NCBI GenBank assembly: GCA_963833195.1
Contig: CAWHXF010000027.1
Span: forward strand, 2,604,001-2,668,000
Source of the DNA: Granulosicoccus sp963833195
GTDB lineage: Bacteria; Pseudomonadota; Gammaproteobacteria; Granulosicoccales; Granulosicoccaceae
DNA: 64,000 nt
Reading direction: 5' to 3'
Under the pieces are notes generated by a model. The model did not search any database, had not been told where the DNA came from, and saw only the letters and a program-made list of their open reading frames with translations. A program made the translations under genes and the position numbers. Positions 45,273 to 54,381 of this stretch are shown in pieces; within the stretch, counting starts at the first letter, position 1, and each line of letters starts with the position of its first letter.

Positions 45273-45514
45273 TCAGGGGTCTCCGAAAAAACATCGATGG
45301 GTGAATGGGGGGAACCGCGATCTCGCCCGCCGGCCGTCGAGCGTCCGACCCCGAGCCCGAAGAGCTTCCGGGACGGTGCGAGGAGCGCTCGGCCCCGCAG
45401 GCGTCCGGCCGGCACGGACCGGAGCGCGGTACGGCGAGGACGGACGGCGGGCCGGGAGGGTGCGACCGACGCGTTACGGACCGTGCCCCGAAAGAGGGGT
45501 CGGCACGAAGGGTC
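45273..45514 (-). other. Long groES 5' leader
   Basis: The predicted transcript start near the CIRCE site gives a leader of about 250 bases with no gene. Open frames across it are arginine-rich chance frames. Poly-T (tttttt near 45284-45289, on the coding strand) occurs shortly before the ribosome-binding site. No riboswitch or thermometer could be identified by eye. Confidence 0.5.
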
Positions 45515-45541
45515 TTGGCACTCTCCCGTCGAGAGTGCCAA
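45515..45541. promoter_or_regulatory. CIRCE operator for the HrcA repressor
   Basis: ttggcactc (45515-45523), a 9-bp spacer, and gagtgccaa (45533-45541) form a perfect inverted repeat. The CIRCE consensus is TTAGCACTC-N9-GAGTGCTAA, so each arm differs at only one base. HrcA binds here to repress groES-groEL and releases on heat. No hrcA gene is in the window. Confidence 0.95.
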
Positions 45542-45568
45542 TGATACAGCCGGACCGTCGCGTTTCAA
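45541..45568 (-). promoter_or_regulatory. Sigma-70-like promoter of groES-groEL
   Basis: Reading the minus strand: TTGAAA (45568-45563), a 16-bp spacer, and TATCAT (45546-45541). The -10 box touches the CIRCE arm, so HrcA binding would occlude the start site. The CTTGAAA could also serve a sigma-32 -35 element, but the matching CCCCAT -10 is absent. Confidence 0.8.
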
Positions 45569-45645
45569 GGGCCGCGGAGACGATGCCGACCTGACCGATC
45601 GGCAGGAATCGCGCTGTCGGGTCGTCCTTCGGGGTCGCGGGCGAG

Positions 45646-46155
45646 TCAGTCGAGGCGTTCGTAGTCGCCGTCGATGACGTCGCCGGCGCGCTTTCGGGGG
45701 TCCGCACGATTCGTGGCGGCCCCCCCGAATCCGGATTCGGACCCGGGACGAGCATCGGACATCGGATCCACGCCATGCGCGGAGCGGACGACACCGACCC
45801 GACCGAGCGCCCCGTCGCCGATGCGCCGGGCGAGCCAGCGCCGGCTCGGCGGCAACAGGCACGCGAAGCCGAAGGCGTCGGTCATGAACCCGGGCGTCAG
45901 CAGCAAGGCACCGCCCACGAGCAGCAACGCGCCCTCGATGATCTCGGCGGCCGGCAGGGCACCCGAGCTCAGTCGCGCCCGGGCGCGCGTGAGCGTCGCA
46001 AGCCCCTCGCGGCGCAGCATGAACGTGCCGAGCAGCGCCGTCGCGATCACGATCACGAGGGTGGGCAACAGCCCGATCGCGCCGCCCACCTGAATGAACA
46101 GGGCGATCTCGACGATCGGAACCAGCACGAACAGCAGGAACAGGAACGGCATCAC
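45646..46155 (-). CDS. fxsA: Phage exclusion suppressor FxsA homologue
   Basis: 169 residues. Two to three membrane helices: FLFLLFVLVPIVEIALFIQVG and LLPTLVIVIATALLGTFMLR (start), then GALLLVGGALLLTPGFMTDAFGF, the FxsA signature, and RRWLARR. The soluble tail is low complexity. In E. coli FxsA overproduction relieves F exclusion of phage T7; its normal role is unknown. Location just upstream of groES is usual in gammaproteobacteria. Confidence 0.93.
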   Translation of the reverse strand: MMPFLFLLFVLVPIVEIALFIQVGGAIGLLPTLVIVIATALLGTFMLRREGLATLTRARARLSSGALPAAEIIEGALLLVGGALLLTPGFMTDAFGFACLLPPSRRWLARRIGDGALGRVGVVRSAHGVDPMSDARPGSESGFGGAATNRADPRKRAGDVIDGDYERLD

Positions 46156-46199
46156 GGGCTCCGCGGGTCGGATCGGAACCTATCGACGGGTTCGCGGTC

Positions 46200-46227
46200 T
46201 TGCAACCCGGCCGGAGCCGCATAAGCT
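46200..46227 (+). promoter_or_regulatory. Weak candidate promoter for dsbD
   Basis: ttgcaa (46200-46205), a 16-bp spacer and taagct (46222-46227) lie about 95 bp before the dsbD start. Only the -35 resembles consensus, so this is a guess. Confidence 0.25.
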
Positions 46228-46319
46228 CGCGGCTCGAGTACCGCTTGCCGCTACCGACGGGACGCGGGCGACGACGCCCCTCCCCCAAGGTCCGGAAGGC
46301 GCCCGCGGGCACCGTCCCG

Positions 46320-48812
46320 ATGCACCGGAGCCGATCGCTTGAGCCGATACCGACCCGTCGACACCCGCCCGCGCCGGCTCCGCCGTGCGCGGGTCGTCGG
46401 TCCCGGCGCCTCGCCGCCGCCCTCGCCGCCGCGCTCGCCGCGCTCTTGCCCTTCGCCGCGCCCGCCCCGGCCGCCACCGGCTTCGGCGACGCCCCCGAAC
46501 CCCTGCGCGTGACCGACGCCTTCGTGCCGCGGGTGGCCGCGACCGCGCCGGGATCGGTCGACATCGAATGGGACATCGCCGACGGCTACTACCTGTACCG
46601 CGACAAGACGCAGGTCGACGTGGGCGGCGATCTCGCCGACACGGTGACGATCGCCGGCGTGACGCACTCCGAGGCGCGCATCGTCACCGACGAGTTCTTC
46701 GGCGACAGCGCCGTCTGGCGCGACTCCGCGTCGATGGGCGTGACGCTGGAGGGCTTGCCCGCGCGAACCGTCGAATTGGAGTTGCAGGTGCGCTTCCAGG
46801 GCTGCGCCGACATCGGCCTGTGCTACCCGCCGACGACCGTGTCGCTGAACGCCGAAGTGCCGGCACCCGCACCGGCCGCCGCCCCCCCACCGGCCGCGGC
46901 GCCGGCGGCCGGGATCGGCTCGTCGAACGCGCTCGACTCGCTGTTCGGCGGATCGTCGGGAGGCGGCGCCGAACCCGAGCTGCTGCGCCCCGAGGAGGCC
47001 TTCGTGCCGCTGCTGACGCGCACCGACACGAACACGCTCGAGGTGCGATGGGACATCGAACCGGGCTACTACCTCTACCAGCACCGCTTCGGCTTCGAGG
47101 TCGTCGACGCGGACGGCGCGCCGCTCGCGGCCGTCACCGACGTGTCCATGCCCGGCGGCCGGGCCCACGAGGACGAGTTCTTCGGCGAGGTCGTCACCTT
47201 CCACGACGAGGCGCTCGCCACCGTGAGCCTGGCGCAGGGCCTCGGCGCCGGCGACGATGCCGTGTTGCGCGCCGCCTACCAGGGCTGTGCCGAGATCGGC
47301 GTGTGCTTCCCGCCCTCGACCATCGACCTGCCGTTCGTGGCCACGGCCGCGACGGTACCGGCACCCGACTCCGCACCCGACCCGGCATCGGGCACCGCCG
47401 ATCCGGCCACGGTGCAGGCCTCGCTCGCCGCCGCCGCGTCGGCGCCCACCGCGGTGGGGCCGAGCGCCGCCGCGCTCGTGTCCGAACAGGACCGGCTGTC
47501 GGGCCTGCTCGCGAGCTCCAGCCTGTGGCTGTCGGTGGCCACCTTCTTCGGCCTGGGACTGCTGCTCGCGTTCACGCCGTGCGTGCTGCCGATGGTGCCC
47601 ATCCTGTCGAGCCTCGTCGTCGGCCGCGACGGCGACGCCTCGTCCATGAACACCGGCCGCGCCTTCAGGCTGTCGCTCGTGTACGTGCTCGTCATGGCGT
47701 CGACCTACGCCATCGTCGGCGTCATCGTCGCGCTGTCCGGCGCGAACGTGCAGGTGTGGCTGCAGCAGCCGTGGGTGCTCGGGCTGTTCGCGGCGCTCTT
47801 CGTCGTGCTCGCGCTCGCCATGTTCGGCGCGTTCGAGCTCGAGATGCCGCGCTTCCTGCAGTCGAAGCTCACCGAGGCATCCAACGCCCAGGCGGGCGGC
47901 AGTTACCGGGGCGTGGTCGTCATGGGCCTGCTGTCCACGCTCATCGTGGGACCGTGCGTGACGGCACCGCTCGCGGGCGCGCTGATCTTCATCGCCGATA
48001 CCGGCGATGCGGTCGTCGGCGGCGCGGCGCTGTTCGCGCTCGGGCTCGGCATGGGCACGCCGCTGCTGCTGATCGGCACGTCGGCGGGGTCCCTGCTGCC
48101 GCGCGCGGGCACCTGGATGGTGCGCGTGCGACAGGGCTTCGGGGTGCTGCTGCTCGGGCTCGCCATCTGGATGCTGTCGCGCTTCGTGCCCGAGACGGCG
48201 ACCGTCGCGCTCGCGGGCCTGCTGGCGCTCGGCACGGGCATCTGGCTCGGCGCGGCCGACTCGCTCGGCCCCGACGGCGGTGCGCGGCAGCGCATCGGCA
48301 AGGCATCGGGCCTGGCCGCGTCGATCTACGGCGCGGCCCTGCTCGTCGGCGCGCTCGGCGGCACGAGCAGTCTGGTCAGCCCGCTCGCCGTCTACGGCGG
48401 TGGCGGCGCTGCCGCGGAGGAGCACGAGCTCGGCTTCTCGCGCGTGGCGAACGTCGAGGAGCTGGACCGCGTGATCGCATCGGCGGCCGCCGAAGGGCGT
48501 CCGGTCATGCTGGACTTCTACGCCGACTGGTGCATCAGCTGCAAGGAGATGGAGGCGTACACGTTCACCGACGAGCGCGTGGTGGCGGCGCTCGAGGACG
48601 TCGTGCTGGTGCAGGCGGACGTGACGAAGAACGACGGCGCCGACCAGGCGCTGCTCGATCGCTTCCGCCTGTTCGCACCGCCCGCCATCGTGTTCTTCGG
48701 CCCGGACGGCCGCGAGGTGGACGGCGCGCGCGTGGTCGGCTTCATGCCGGCCGACCGGTTCGGGCCGCACGTGGAGCGGGTGCTGGCGACCACCCTCGCC
48801 GCGCGCGACTGA
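46320..48812 (+). CDS. dsbD: Thiol:disulfide interchange protein DsbD with duplicated alpha domain
   Basis: 830 residues from ATG 46320. Signal peptide about 30-52. Unlike standard DsbD (one alpha domain), two alpha domains are visible: 66-180 (DAFVPRVA, YYLYRDKTQ, DEFFGD, GCADIGLCYPP with Cys162/168) and 226-340 (EAFVPLLT, YYLYQHRFG, DEFFGE, GCAEIGVCFPP with Cys323/329). Then eight membrane helices with the redox cysteines TPCVLPM (Cys421) and GPCVTAP (Cys546), and a C-terminal thioredoxin domain with DWCISCKEME. It passes electrons from cytoplasmic thioredoxin to periplasmic partners. Both alpha domains retain cysteines, so both may be active. Confidence 0.92.
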   Translation: MHRSRSLEPIPTRRHPPAPAPPCAGRRSRRLAAALAAALAALLPFAAPAPAATGFGDAPEPLRVTDAFVPRVAATAPGSVDIEWDIADGYYLYRDKTQVDVGGDLADTVTIAGVTHSEARIVTDEFFGDSAVWRDSASMGVTLEGLPARTVELELQVRFQGCADIGLCYPPTTVSLNAEVPAPAPAAAPPPAAAPAAGIGSSNALDSLFGGSSGGGAEPELLRPEEAFVPLLTRTDTNTLEVRWDIEPGYYLYQHRFGFEVVDADGAPLAAVTDVSMPGGRAHEDEFFGEVVTFHDEALATVSLAQGLGAGDDAVLRAAYQGCAEIGVCFPPSTIDLPFVATAATVPAPDSAPDPASGTADPATVQASLAAAASAPTAVGPSAAALVSEQDRLSGLLASSSLWLSVATFFGLGLLLAFTPCVLPMVPILSSLVVGRDGDASSMNTGRAFRLSLVYVLVMASTYAIVGVIVALSGANVQVWLQQPWVLGLFAALFVVLALAMFGAFELEMPRFLQSKLTEASNAQAGGSYRGVVVMGLLSTLIVGPCVTAPLAGALIFIADTGDAVVGGAALFALGLGMGTPLLLIGTSAGSLLPRAGTWMVRVRQGFGVLLLGLAIWMLSRFVPETATVALAGLLALGTGIWLGAADSLGPDGGARQRIGKASGLAASIYGAALLVGALGGTSSLVSPLAVYGGGGAAAEEHELGFSRVANVEELDRVIASAAAEGRPVMLDFYADWCISCKEMEAYTFTDERVVAALEDVVLVQADVTKNDGADQALLDRFRLFAPPAIVFFGPDGREVDGARVVGFMPADRFGPHVERVLATTLAARD

Positions 48813-48849
48813 ACCGCGCGCGGTCGCGGGCACGGGACCGGCGGTGCGC

Positions 48850-49446
48850 TCAACGCGACCGACGGCACAGGTAGGCGTGCCACAGCACGCGACACGCCGC
48901 GCCCCGGTACGGCGACCACGCGGCGGCCAGCCGGTCGAGCGTGGCGTAGTCCGGCACGGCGTCGAGCGCGAACGTCTCCATCGCGCCCACCGCCAGCGCG
49001 CGATCGCCCGGCGGCCAGGCATCGGGGCGGCGCAGCACGACGGTCAGCCACACGCCCGCCGTCCACGGACCGATGCCGGGCACGCTCGTCAGCGCATTCG
49101 CCACCGTCTCGTCGGCTTCGCTCGATAGCGCGTCGAGCTCCAGCCGTCCGTCCAGGCAGGCCGTGGCCAGGGCGTGCAGGCAGCGCGCCTTGGCGGCCGT
49201 CGCGCCGGCCTCGCGCAACACGTCCTGTGGCGCGGCCAGCAAGGCCTCGGCCACGACCTCCTCGCCGCCCGTCACGCGCGCACGCACGCGCCGCATGACG
49301 GCGGCCGCGCTCTCGATGGAGATCTTCTGCTCGAGCACGACGTGCACGAGCGTGTCGAGGCTGGCGGGGCGCTCCCACAGCGGGGGTTGACCGTGCGCGA
49401 CGAGCTCGGCGGCGAAGGCCGGCTCGCGCTTCGCCAGCGCGCGCAC
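48850..49446 (-). CDS. DNA-3-methyladenine glycosylase, AlkA-like
   Basis: 198 residues from GTG 49446. The start is uncertain: the frame is open upstream into the HAD gene, and a CTG at 49473 overlapping its stop is possible. Features: LVHVVLEQKISIESAAAVMRR, the helix-hairpin-helix VPGIGPWTAGVWLTVVL, and the catalytic aspartate region PDAWPPGDRALAVG. Removes alkylated bases in base-excision repair. The AlkA N-terminal TATA-like domain is missing, so it is a short-form glycosylase. It lies directly after the HAD-like gene. Confidence 0.85.
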   Translation of the reverse strand: MRALAKREPAFAAELVAHGQPPLWERPASLDTLVHVVLEQKISIESAAAVMRRVRARVTGGEEVVAEALLAAPQDVLREAGATAAKARCLHALATACLDGRLELDALSSEADETVANALTSVPGIGPWTAGVWLTVVLRRPDAWPPGDRALAVGAMETFALDAVPDYATLDRLAAAWSPYRGAACRVLWHAYLCRRSR

Positions 49447-49469
49447 GTCGCGCGCGAGGCTCGCGCGGG

Positions 49470-50288
49470 TCAGCGCCGCAGCAGCGATGCCAGACGCTCC
49501 AGCGTCACGAGCCCGTCCTCCACGATGTCGACGCCCGCCAGCAACGTCGCGGGCACGTCCACGTCGCCGAGCGCGTCGACCGTGGCCGCGGCGCGCGGGA
49601 AGGTGCGGTGCGCCGCGAACGAGTTGGGCGTGGCGATGCACACGAGACCCGCGTCGACCGCCGAATCCGCGCACTCCACGGTGTCCTCCACCGCCACGGC
49701 ATCGGACGGCTCCAGGCCGAGCTCGGCGAGCGCCTTCCTCCACGGCGCGACGTCCGGCTTCGGCGCATCGACCGTACCGCGGTGCGTGAACACGTCGAAG
49801 CGCTCGAGACGCACGCCGTCGCCCGCCGCCTCGAGCGTCGCGCGCACGTTGCCGAGCTCGGTGCTCGTCACGAATCCGGTGCGCACGCCCGCCGCGGTCG
49901 CCTCGTCGAGCAATCGGCGCACGCCGGGCCGGGCCTGCGCACGGCCCTCGAACAACCATTCGTCGAACAGCCGGGTCTTGGTGGCGTGCACCCGGTCCAG
50001 AATGCGCGCGTCCGGCACGCGAGCGCTCGGGCCGCCCTGGCCGGCAGCCGCCTGGCCGCCCTGGCCGCCCTGGCCGGCATGACCGCCCTGATCGTCACGG
50101 CCGCTTCTGATCGCGGCGAACGCGTCGAGTCGTTCCCGACCACCGATGTGCGACAGCAGCGCCCGGTAGTCGTCCGCAGACCAGTGCCAGTCGAGTCCCT
50201 CGTCGGCGAAGGCGGCGTTGTACGCCTCCAGTTGCAGGGCCGACGAGTCGACCACCACCCCGATCGAGCCAAGCAGCAATGCCTTCAT
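49470..50288 (-). CDS. HAD-like hydrolase with missing nucleophile aspartate
   Basis: 272 residues from ATG 50288. A HAD-type protein of the beta-phosphoglucomutase/CbbY shape: cap helix ALQLEAYNAAFADEGLDWHW, GVRRLLDEATAAGVRTGFVTSTE (motif II, Thr/Ser), DAPKPDVAPWRKALAELG (Lys) and AVAVEDTVECADSAVDAG (motif IV). But motif I reads MKALLLGSIGVVVDSS, with Gly where the catalytic Asp of DxD should be. A low-complexity insert GGHAGQGGQGGQAAAGQGG lies about 72-90. It may be catalytically dead or a different chemistry; coupled with the glycosylase gene. Confidence 0.75.
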   Translation of the reverse strand: MKALLLGSIGVVVDSSALQLEAYNAAFADEGLDWHWSADDYRALLSHIGGRERLDAFAAIRSGRDDQGGHAGQGGQGGQAAAGQGGPSARVPDARILDRVHATKTRLFDEWLFEGRAQARPGVRRLLDEATAAGVRTGFVTSTELGNVRATLEAAGDGVRLERFDVFTHRGTVDAPKPDVAPWRKALAELGLEPSDAVAVEDTVECADSAVDAGLVCIATPNSFAAHRTFPRAAATVDALGDVDVPATLLAGVDIVEDGLVTLERLASLLRR

Positions 50289-50407
50289 CGCGCACGTCAT
50301 CCGACAACGACGAGGGCAAGTATGGGGGGTGTCGGCCGCACCGCCTCAAGAGGACGCGTGCGCTCTGTACATTCATCCCCTGCTCTTGCGCGAGTGGACA
50401 TTGATCG

Positions 50408-50692
50408 ATGGCTCGACTGAAGCACGGCGCCTGCGCCCTGTGCGGGCGCGTCACGCGCCTGACGTTCCACCATCTCATCCCGAAGAAGATGCACCGCCGC
50501 CCGCGGTTCAGGAAGCGCCACGACCGCGAGGAGCTCAATCGCGGCATCGACGTCTGTGCGCGTTGCCACCGCGGCCTGCACCGGTTGCACGACGAGATGG
50601 CGCTGGCATCGCGCTTGAACACGCTCGAGGCGCTGCGCGACGATGAAGCCGTGGCCCGTCACGTCGCCTGGGTGACGCGTCAGAAGAGCTGA
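50408..50692 (+). CDS. Small HNH-like zinc-binding protein
   Basis: 94 residues. CALCGRVTRLTFHHLIPKKMHRR has CxxC and the HH of an HNH motif, and CARCHRGLHRLH supplies a second CxxC, a His and the final His. The HNH fold with four Cys ligands is clear; whether it cuts DNA is unknown. Convergent with the GH2 gene and alone on its strand. Confidence 0.78.
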   Translation: MARLKHGACALCGRVTRLTFHHLIPKKMHRRPRFRKRHDREELNRGIDVCARCHRGLHRLHDEMALASRLNTLEALRDDEAVARHVAWVTRQKS

Positions 50693-50717
50693 GCTCGCTT
50701 CACCGCAGGCGCCGCAC

Positions 50718-53453
50718 CTACAAGTGCTGCAGCGACAGCGGCGGCGCATCCGGCACGCCGTCGCCCTCGATGCTGCGCACCACCCTCAAGCGCCGCGGCT
50801 CGCCGGGCAGCACGGTTACGCCGTTGTCGGACCAGATGCGCCGCCCGCCGAGCTCGAGCGCCACGTGGAAGGCCGGTCGGTCGGTCTCGAGGACCACCAC
50901 GTCGCCGACGAGCGGCACCTCCGGCACCGGCACGGCGGCCGCGCCGTAGCGACCGGTGGGCCGGCCCATGGCCAGCCCCGTCGTTCGTGCCGCGGAACGA
51001 TCCGCGGCCAGGCTCGCGGCCCGGCTCGCGGCCAGGCCCGGGCGCGGCGCACGCACCCCCTCCTCGCGCTCGATGCGCACGCGCACGTTCGGCTCGCCGA
51101 GCGCGTAGCGCTTCCACGACAGCGGTGCGAACACGGTGTCGCCCGCGACGTGCGACGTGCGACCGACCGCGTCCCACGCCCAGTCGACCAGCAGGACCGC
51201 CGTCTCGGGCACCTCCGATGCATCGACCGCGATCGCCTCGAGCGCGCGGTCGACGGGCACCTCCACGCGCAGCGTCTCGGCCGCGAGGATCTCGCCCGTG
51301 TCGGCGCGCACCGTGCGCACGCGCAGCATGAGCGACACGGGTAGCGGCGTGTCGTTGACCGTGCGCACGGCGTAGCGCGCCGGAGCATCCCCCGGGCCGC
51401 AGGCCTCGCCGTCGGCGCCGAGCGGCAGCACGAAGGCGCACACGTCGCTGTAGAAGCGCCGCGCGGCGTGGTGCAGCAGCTTCCACGCGCCGCCGTGCTC
51501 GACCGACGACCACGACGCCACCGGCCACGTGTCGTTGAGCTGCCAGTACAGGATGCCGCCGCAGCGCGGCTTGGTGGAGCGCCACGCGGCCACGGCCGTC
51601 TCGATCGCCATGGCCTGCTGCACCTGCGACAGGTACACCGTGCGCGCGAACGAATCGGGAAAGCGGAAGTGGCGCACCAGCGTCTCCACGATGCGCGCGT
51701 TGCCGCCGACGTTCCTCTGGTGCACCTCCATCGTGGCCGACGACACGTGACGCTCCTCGGGCGCGGCGAAGCGCTCCACGAGCGGCATGGACGGCAGCGA
51801 CTGGAAGCCGAACTCCGAGCAGAAACGGGGGTGCACCTTGCGGTACGCATCGAACGGCGCGGCCTCGTGCCAGACGTCCCAGAAGTGCATGTCCCCCGAC
51901 GCATCGTCCTTCCACGCGTTGCCCCAACCGTCCGGACCGGCGCCGGTCGACGGCGAGCTCGGCCACCACGGCGTGGACGGTGCCTCCACCGCCACGACGT
52001 CCTCGAGCGCCGCGTTCAGGCGCACGTAGTTGGCGAGATAGCGATCGCGGTGCCGGCGCGTGATCTCCCACCAGTCGAGCGTGCCGCGCAGCTCGTTGTC
52101 GCCGCACAGCAGCACCGTCGAGGCGAAGCGGGAGAGCCGGCGCGTCTGCTGCACGGCTTCCGCGCGCACCGACGCCAGCCACGCGCGGTCGCCCGCCGGG
52201 TAGTGATTGCAGGCGAACATGAAGTCCTGCCACACGAGCAGGCCCAGCGCGTCGCAGTCCTCGTGGAAGTCGTCGGGCTCGTAGCGGCCGCCGCCCCACA
52301 CGCGCACCGTGTTCATGTTCGCCGCAATGGCGGCGTCGAGCAGCGCGCGCCGCGCGGCCCGCGTCTCGCGCGCGGGCAACGCGTCGGCGGGAACGAGGTT
52401 CGCGCCGCGACAGAACGTGGCTCGCCCGTTGACGACGAGCGTGAACGCACCGCCCTCGGTATCGAGGCGCACCTCGCGCAGGCCCAGCGGATACTCGCGC
52501 CGCTGCGCGCCGAGCGTCACGACGAGTCGGTGCAACGCCTGGTCGCCTTGTCCGCGCGGCCACCAGCGCTCGGGCGAATCCACGTCGAGCGTGAGCGCGG
52601 CGCGCCGCTCGCCGGGAACCAGCGGCACGCGCGTGGCGGCATCGGCGACTGCGGACCCGTCCGGTGCGTGCAGCTCGACCGCGAAATCCGCCTCGCCGAC
52701 GACGCGCGCCGTCGCGCGCACCTCGATCTCCAGCGCGAGGGCGTCTCCCGTCCAGCGCTGCACGATGCGCACGTCCTCGAAGCGGCACGCGTCCGCGCGA
52801 CGCAGCAGGACGTCGCCCAGCAGCGCGACCGGCATGAGCGCGATGTTCCAGTCCCAGCCCGCGTGGCAGGCCGGCCGGCGCAGGAACGTCGAGTGCTCGA
52901 TGCGCGAGTTCCAGTCGAGCCAGGGCAGCTCCAGCGGATGGCCCGCCGCGCGCTCGGCGGCCACGGTCGGCGCGGGCGCGAACTCGAGGGCGAGCAGGTT
53001 CGGACCCGCGACCAGCGCGGCGTCCACGCCGAACGCGAAGCGCCGGTAGGAGCTGTCGACGAGACCGAGCTCGGCGTCGTTCAGCCGCACGCTCGCCACG
53101 CCGTCGATGCGCTCGAGCTCGAGCGCGGTGGCGGACGGTCCGTCCGCGGGCAGGTCCTCCAGCCACGCCTCGTCGACGTCGAAGCCGAGCTCGAGCCGCC
53201 ACGGCACCCGGCACACCCAGTCGACCGCGAGCTCGTTCGTGCCGACGTACGGGTCGGGAATGAGCCCGGCCGCGAGCAACGCGGAGTGCACGTCGCCGGG
53301 GGGGTGGAAGGGCACGTCGACGGCCGAGCCGTCGGGCAGCGCGCCGAGCAGTCGCCAGGCGGGTGCGCGGCCGTCCGCGGCGGCGAGGATCAGGTCGTGG
53401 GTAGGCACGACGGCAAGGTTAACCAAAAGCGCGGGCGCCCCCGCGTCATGCAT
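50718..53453 (-). CDS. Glycoside hydrolase family 2, beta-mannosidase-like
   Basis: 911 residues. Domain order: sugar-binding jelly roll (GVASVRLNDAELGLVDSSYRRF; WLDWNSRIEHSTFLRRPACH), immunoglobulin-like domain (PERWWPRGQGDQ), then the TIM barrel from VVNGRATFCRGANLVPADALP. The acid/base site is CGDNELRG near residue 450 (family text GNNE) and the nucleophile CSEFGFQSLPS near 545. ILYWQLNDTWPVASW also fits GH2 mannosidases. The start 3 bp after the permease stop puts it in the sugar transport operon. No signal peptide, so it would act on imported sugars. The C-terminal part has an alanine/arginine-rich repeat (LAASRAASLAADRSAA). Confidence 0.88.
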   Translation of the reverse strand: MHDAGAPALLVNLAVVPTHDLILAAADGRAPAWRLLGALPDGSAVDVPFHPPGDVHSALLAAGLIPDPYVGTNELAVDWVCRVPWRLELGFDVDEAWLEDLPADGPSATALELERIDGVASVRLNDAELGLVDSSYRRFAFGVDAALVAGPNLLALEFAPAPTVAAERAAGHPLELPWLDWNSRIEHSTFLRRPACHAGWDWNIALMPVALLGDVLLRRADACRFEDVRIVQRWTGDALALEIEVRATARVVGEADFAVELHAPDGSAVADAATRVPLVPGERRAALTLDVDSPERWWPRGQGDQALHRLVVTLGAQRREYPLGLREVRLDTEGGAFTLVVNGRATFCRGANLVPADALPARETRAARRALLDAAIAANMNTVRVWGGGRYEPDDFHEDCDALGLLVWQDFMFACNHYPAGDRAWLASVRAEAVQQTRRLSRFASTVLLCGDNELRGTLDWWEITRRHRDRYLANYVRLNAALEDVVAVEAPSTPWWPSSPSTGAGPDGWGNAWKDDASGDMHFWDVWHEAAPFDAYRKVHPRFCSEFGFQSLPSMPLVERFAAPEERHVSSATMEVHQRNVGGNARIVETLVRHFRFPDSFARTVYLSQVQQAMAIETAVAAWRSTKPRCGGILYWQLNDTWPVASWSSVEHGGAWKLLHHAARRFYSDVCAFVLPLGADGEACGPGDAPARYAVRTVNDTPLPVSLMLRVRTVRADTGEILAAETLRVEVPVDRALEAIAVDASEVPETAVLLVDWAWDAVGRTSHVAGDTVFAPLSWKRYALGEPNVRVRIEREEGVRAPRPGLAASRAASLAADRSAARTTGLAMGRPTGRYGAAAVPVPEVPLVGDVVVLETDRPAFHVALELGGRRIWSDNGVTVLPGEPRRLRVVRSIEGDGVPDAPPLSLQHL

Positions 53454-53456
53454 CCG

Positions 53457-54344
53457 TCAGCCCTTCACCGCCCCCGCCGTCAGCCCGCTGACGATGTACT
53501 TCTGGAACACCAGCACCAGCACGAACAGCGGCGCCGTGGCGCTCACCACCGAGGCGACCGCGAACATCACGTTGCCCTCGGTCTGCGTGGTACCGAGGAA
53601 GCTCGCGATCTTCGGCACCATCGTCTGGTTCGCCTGGCTCAGGATGGTGGCCGTGACCGCGAAGTCGTTGTAGGCCAGCAGGAAGCTGAAGAGCCCCGTC
53701 GTGATGACGCCGGGCCACATCACCGGCATGATCACGTGCCGGAACGCCTGGATGCGCGTGCAGCCGTCCACGAGCGCGCTCTCGTCGAGCTCCCGGGGCA
53801 CGCCCATGAAGAACGAGCGCAGCATCCACAGCGTGAACGGCTGGTTGATGGCCACCAGCACGATGATGGCGGTGGGCAGGTAGCCCCACACGTTCAGCCT
53901 GAAGAACGGCAGCAGGTAGCCGGACACCAGCGTGATGTGCGGCATGGCGCGGAAGATCAGCGCGACGATCAGCAGCGCGAACGCGTACTTCGCCGTCGAG
54001 CGCGACAGCGCGTAGCCGCCGAGCGTGCCGAAGGTCAGCGAGATCACCACCACCGACACCGTCACGATCAGCGAATTGAGCGCCGCGCGCCAGAAGTCCT
54101 GCGCGACCCAGGCGCCGTAGTACGCGGTCCCGGTGAACTGGCTGTCGTAGCGCGCCTCGGTGCGCGGCCCGGTCAGCGCGTTCGTCCAGTCGGTCTTCGA
54201 GAAGAAGTCCGCCTGCACCTTGAACGAGCCCCACATGGTCCAGAGGAACGGGAACGCGGCCACCAGCAGCCACGCGATCAGGAACACGCTCGAGAGCGCG
54301 ACGAGCGCGGTGGAACGCCGCTCGGCGGGGTTCTGCCGGCTCAT
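53457..54344 (-). CDS. Carbohydrate ABC transporter permease (MalG type)
   Basis: 295 residues, six membrane helices. The cytoplasmic EAA loop ELDESALVDGCTRIQAFRHV and the C-terminal YIVSGLTAGAVKG mark the MalG/CUT1 family. LVAAFPFLWTMWGSFK is the typical first helix. It pairs with the upstream MalF-type gene to form the channel, in the inner membrane. No ATPase is in the operon. Confidence 0.93.
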   Translation of the reverse strand: MSRQNPAERRSTALVALSSVFLIAWLLVAAFPFLWTMWGSFKVQADFFSKTDWTNALTGPRTEARYDSQFTGTAYYGAWVAQDFWRAALNSLIVTVSVVVISLTFGTLGGYALSRSTAKYAFALLIVALIFRAMPHITLVSGYLLPFFRLNVWGYLPTAIIVLVAINQPFTLWMLRSFFMGVPRELDESALVDGCTRIQAFRHVIMPVMWPGVITTGLFSFLLAYNDFAVTATILSQANQTMVPKIASFLGTTQTEGNVMFAVASVVSATAPLFVLVLVFQKYIVSGLTAGAVKG

Positions 54345-54381
54345 GCGGCACCGCCTTCGCGGCGACGATCGGCGGGACGGC

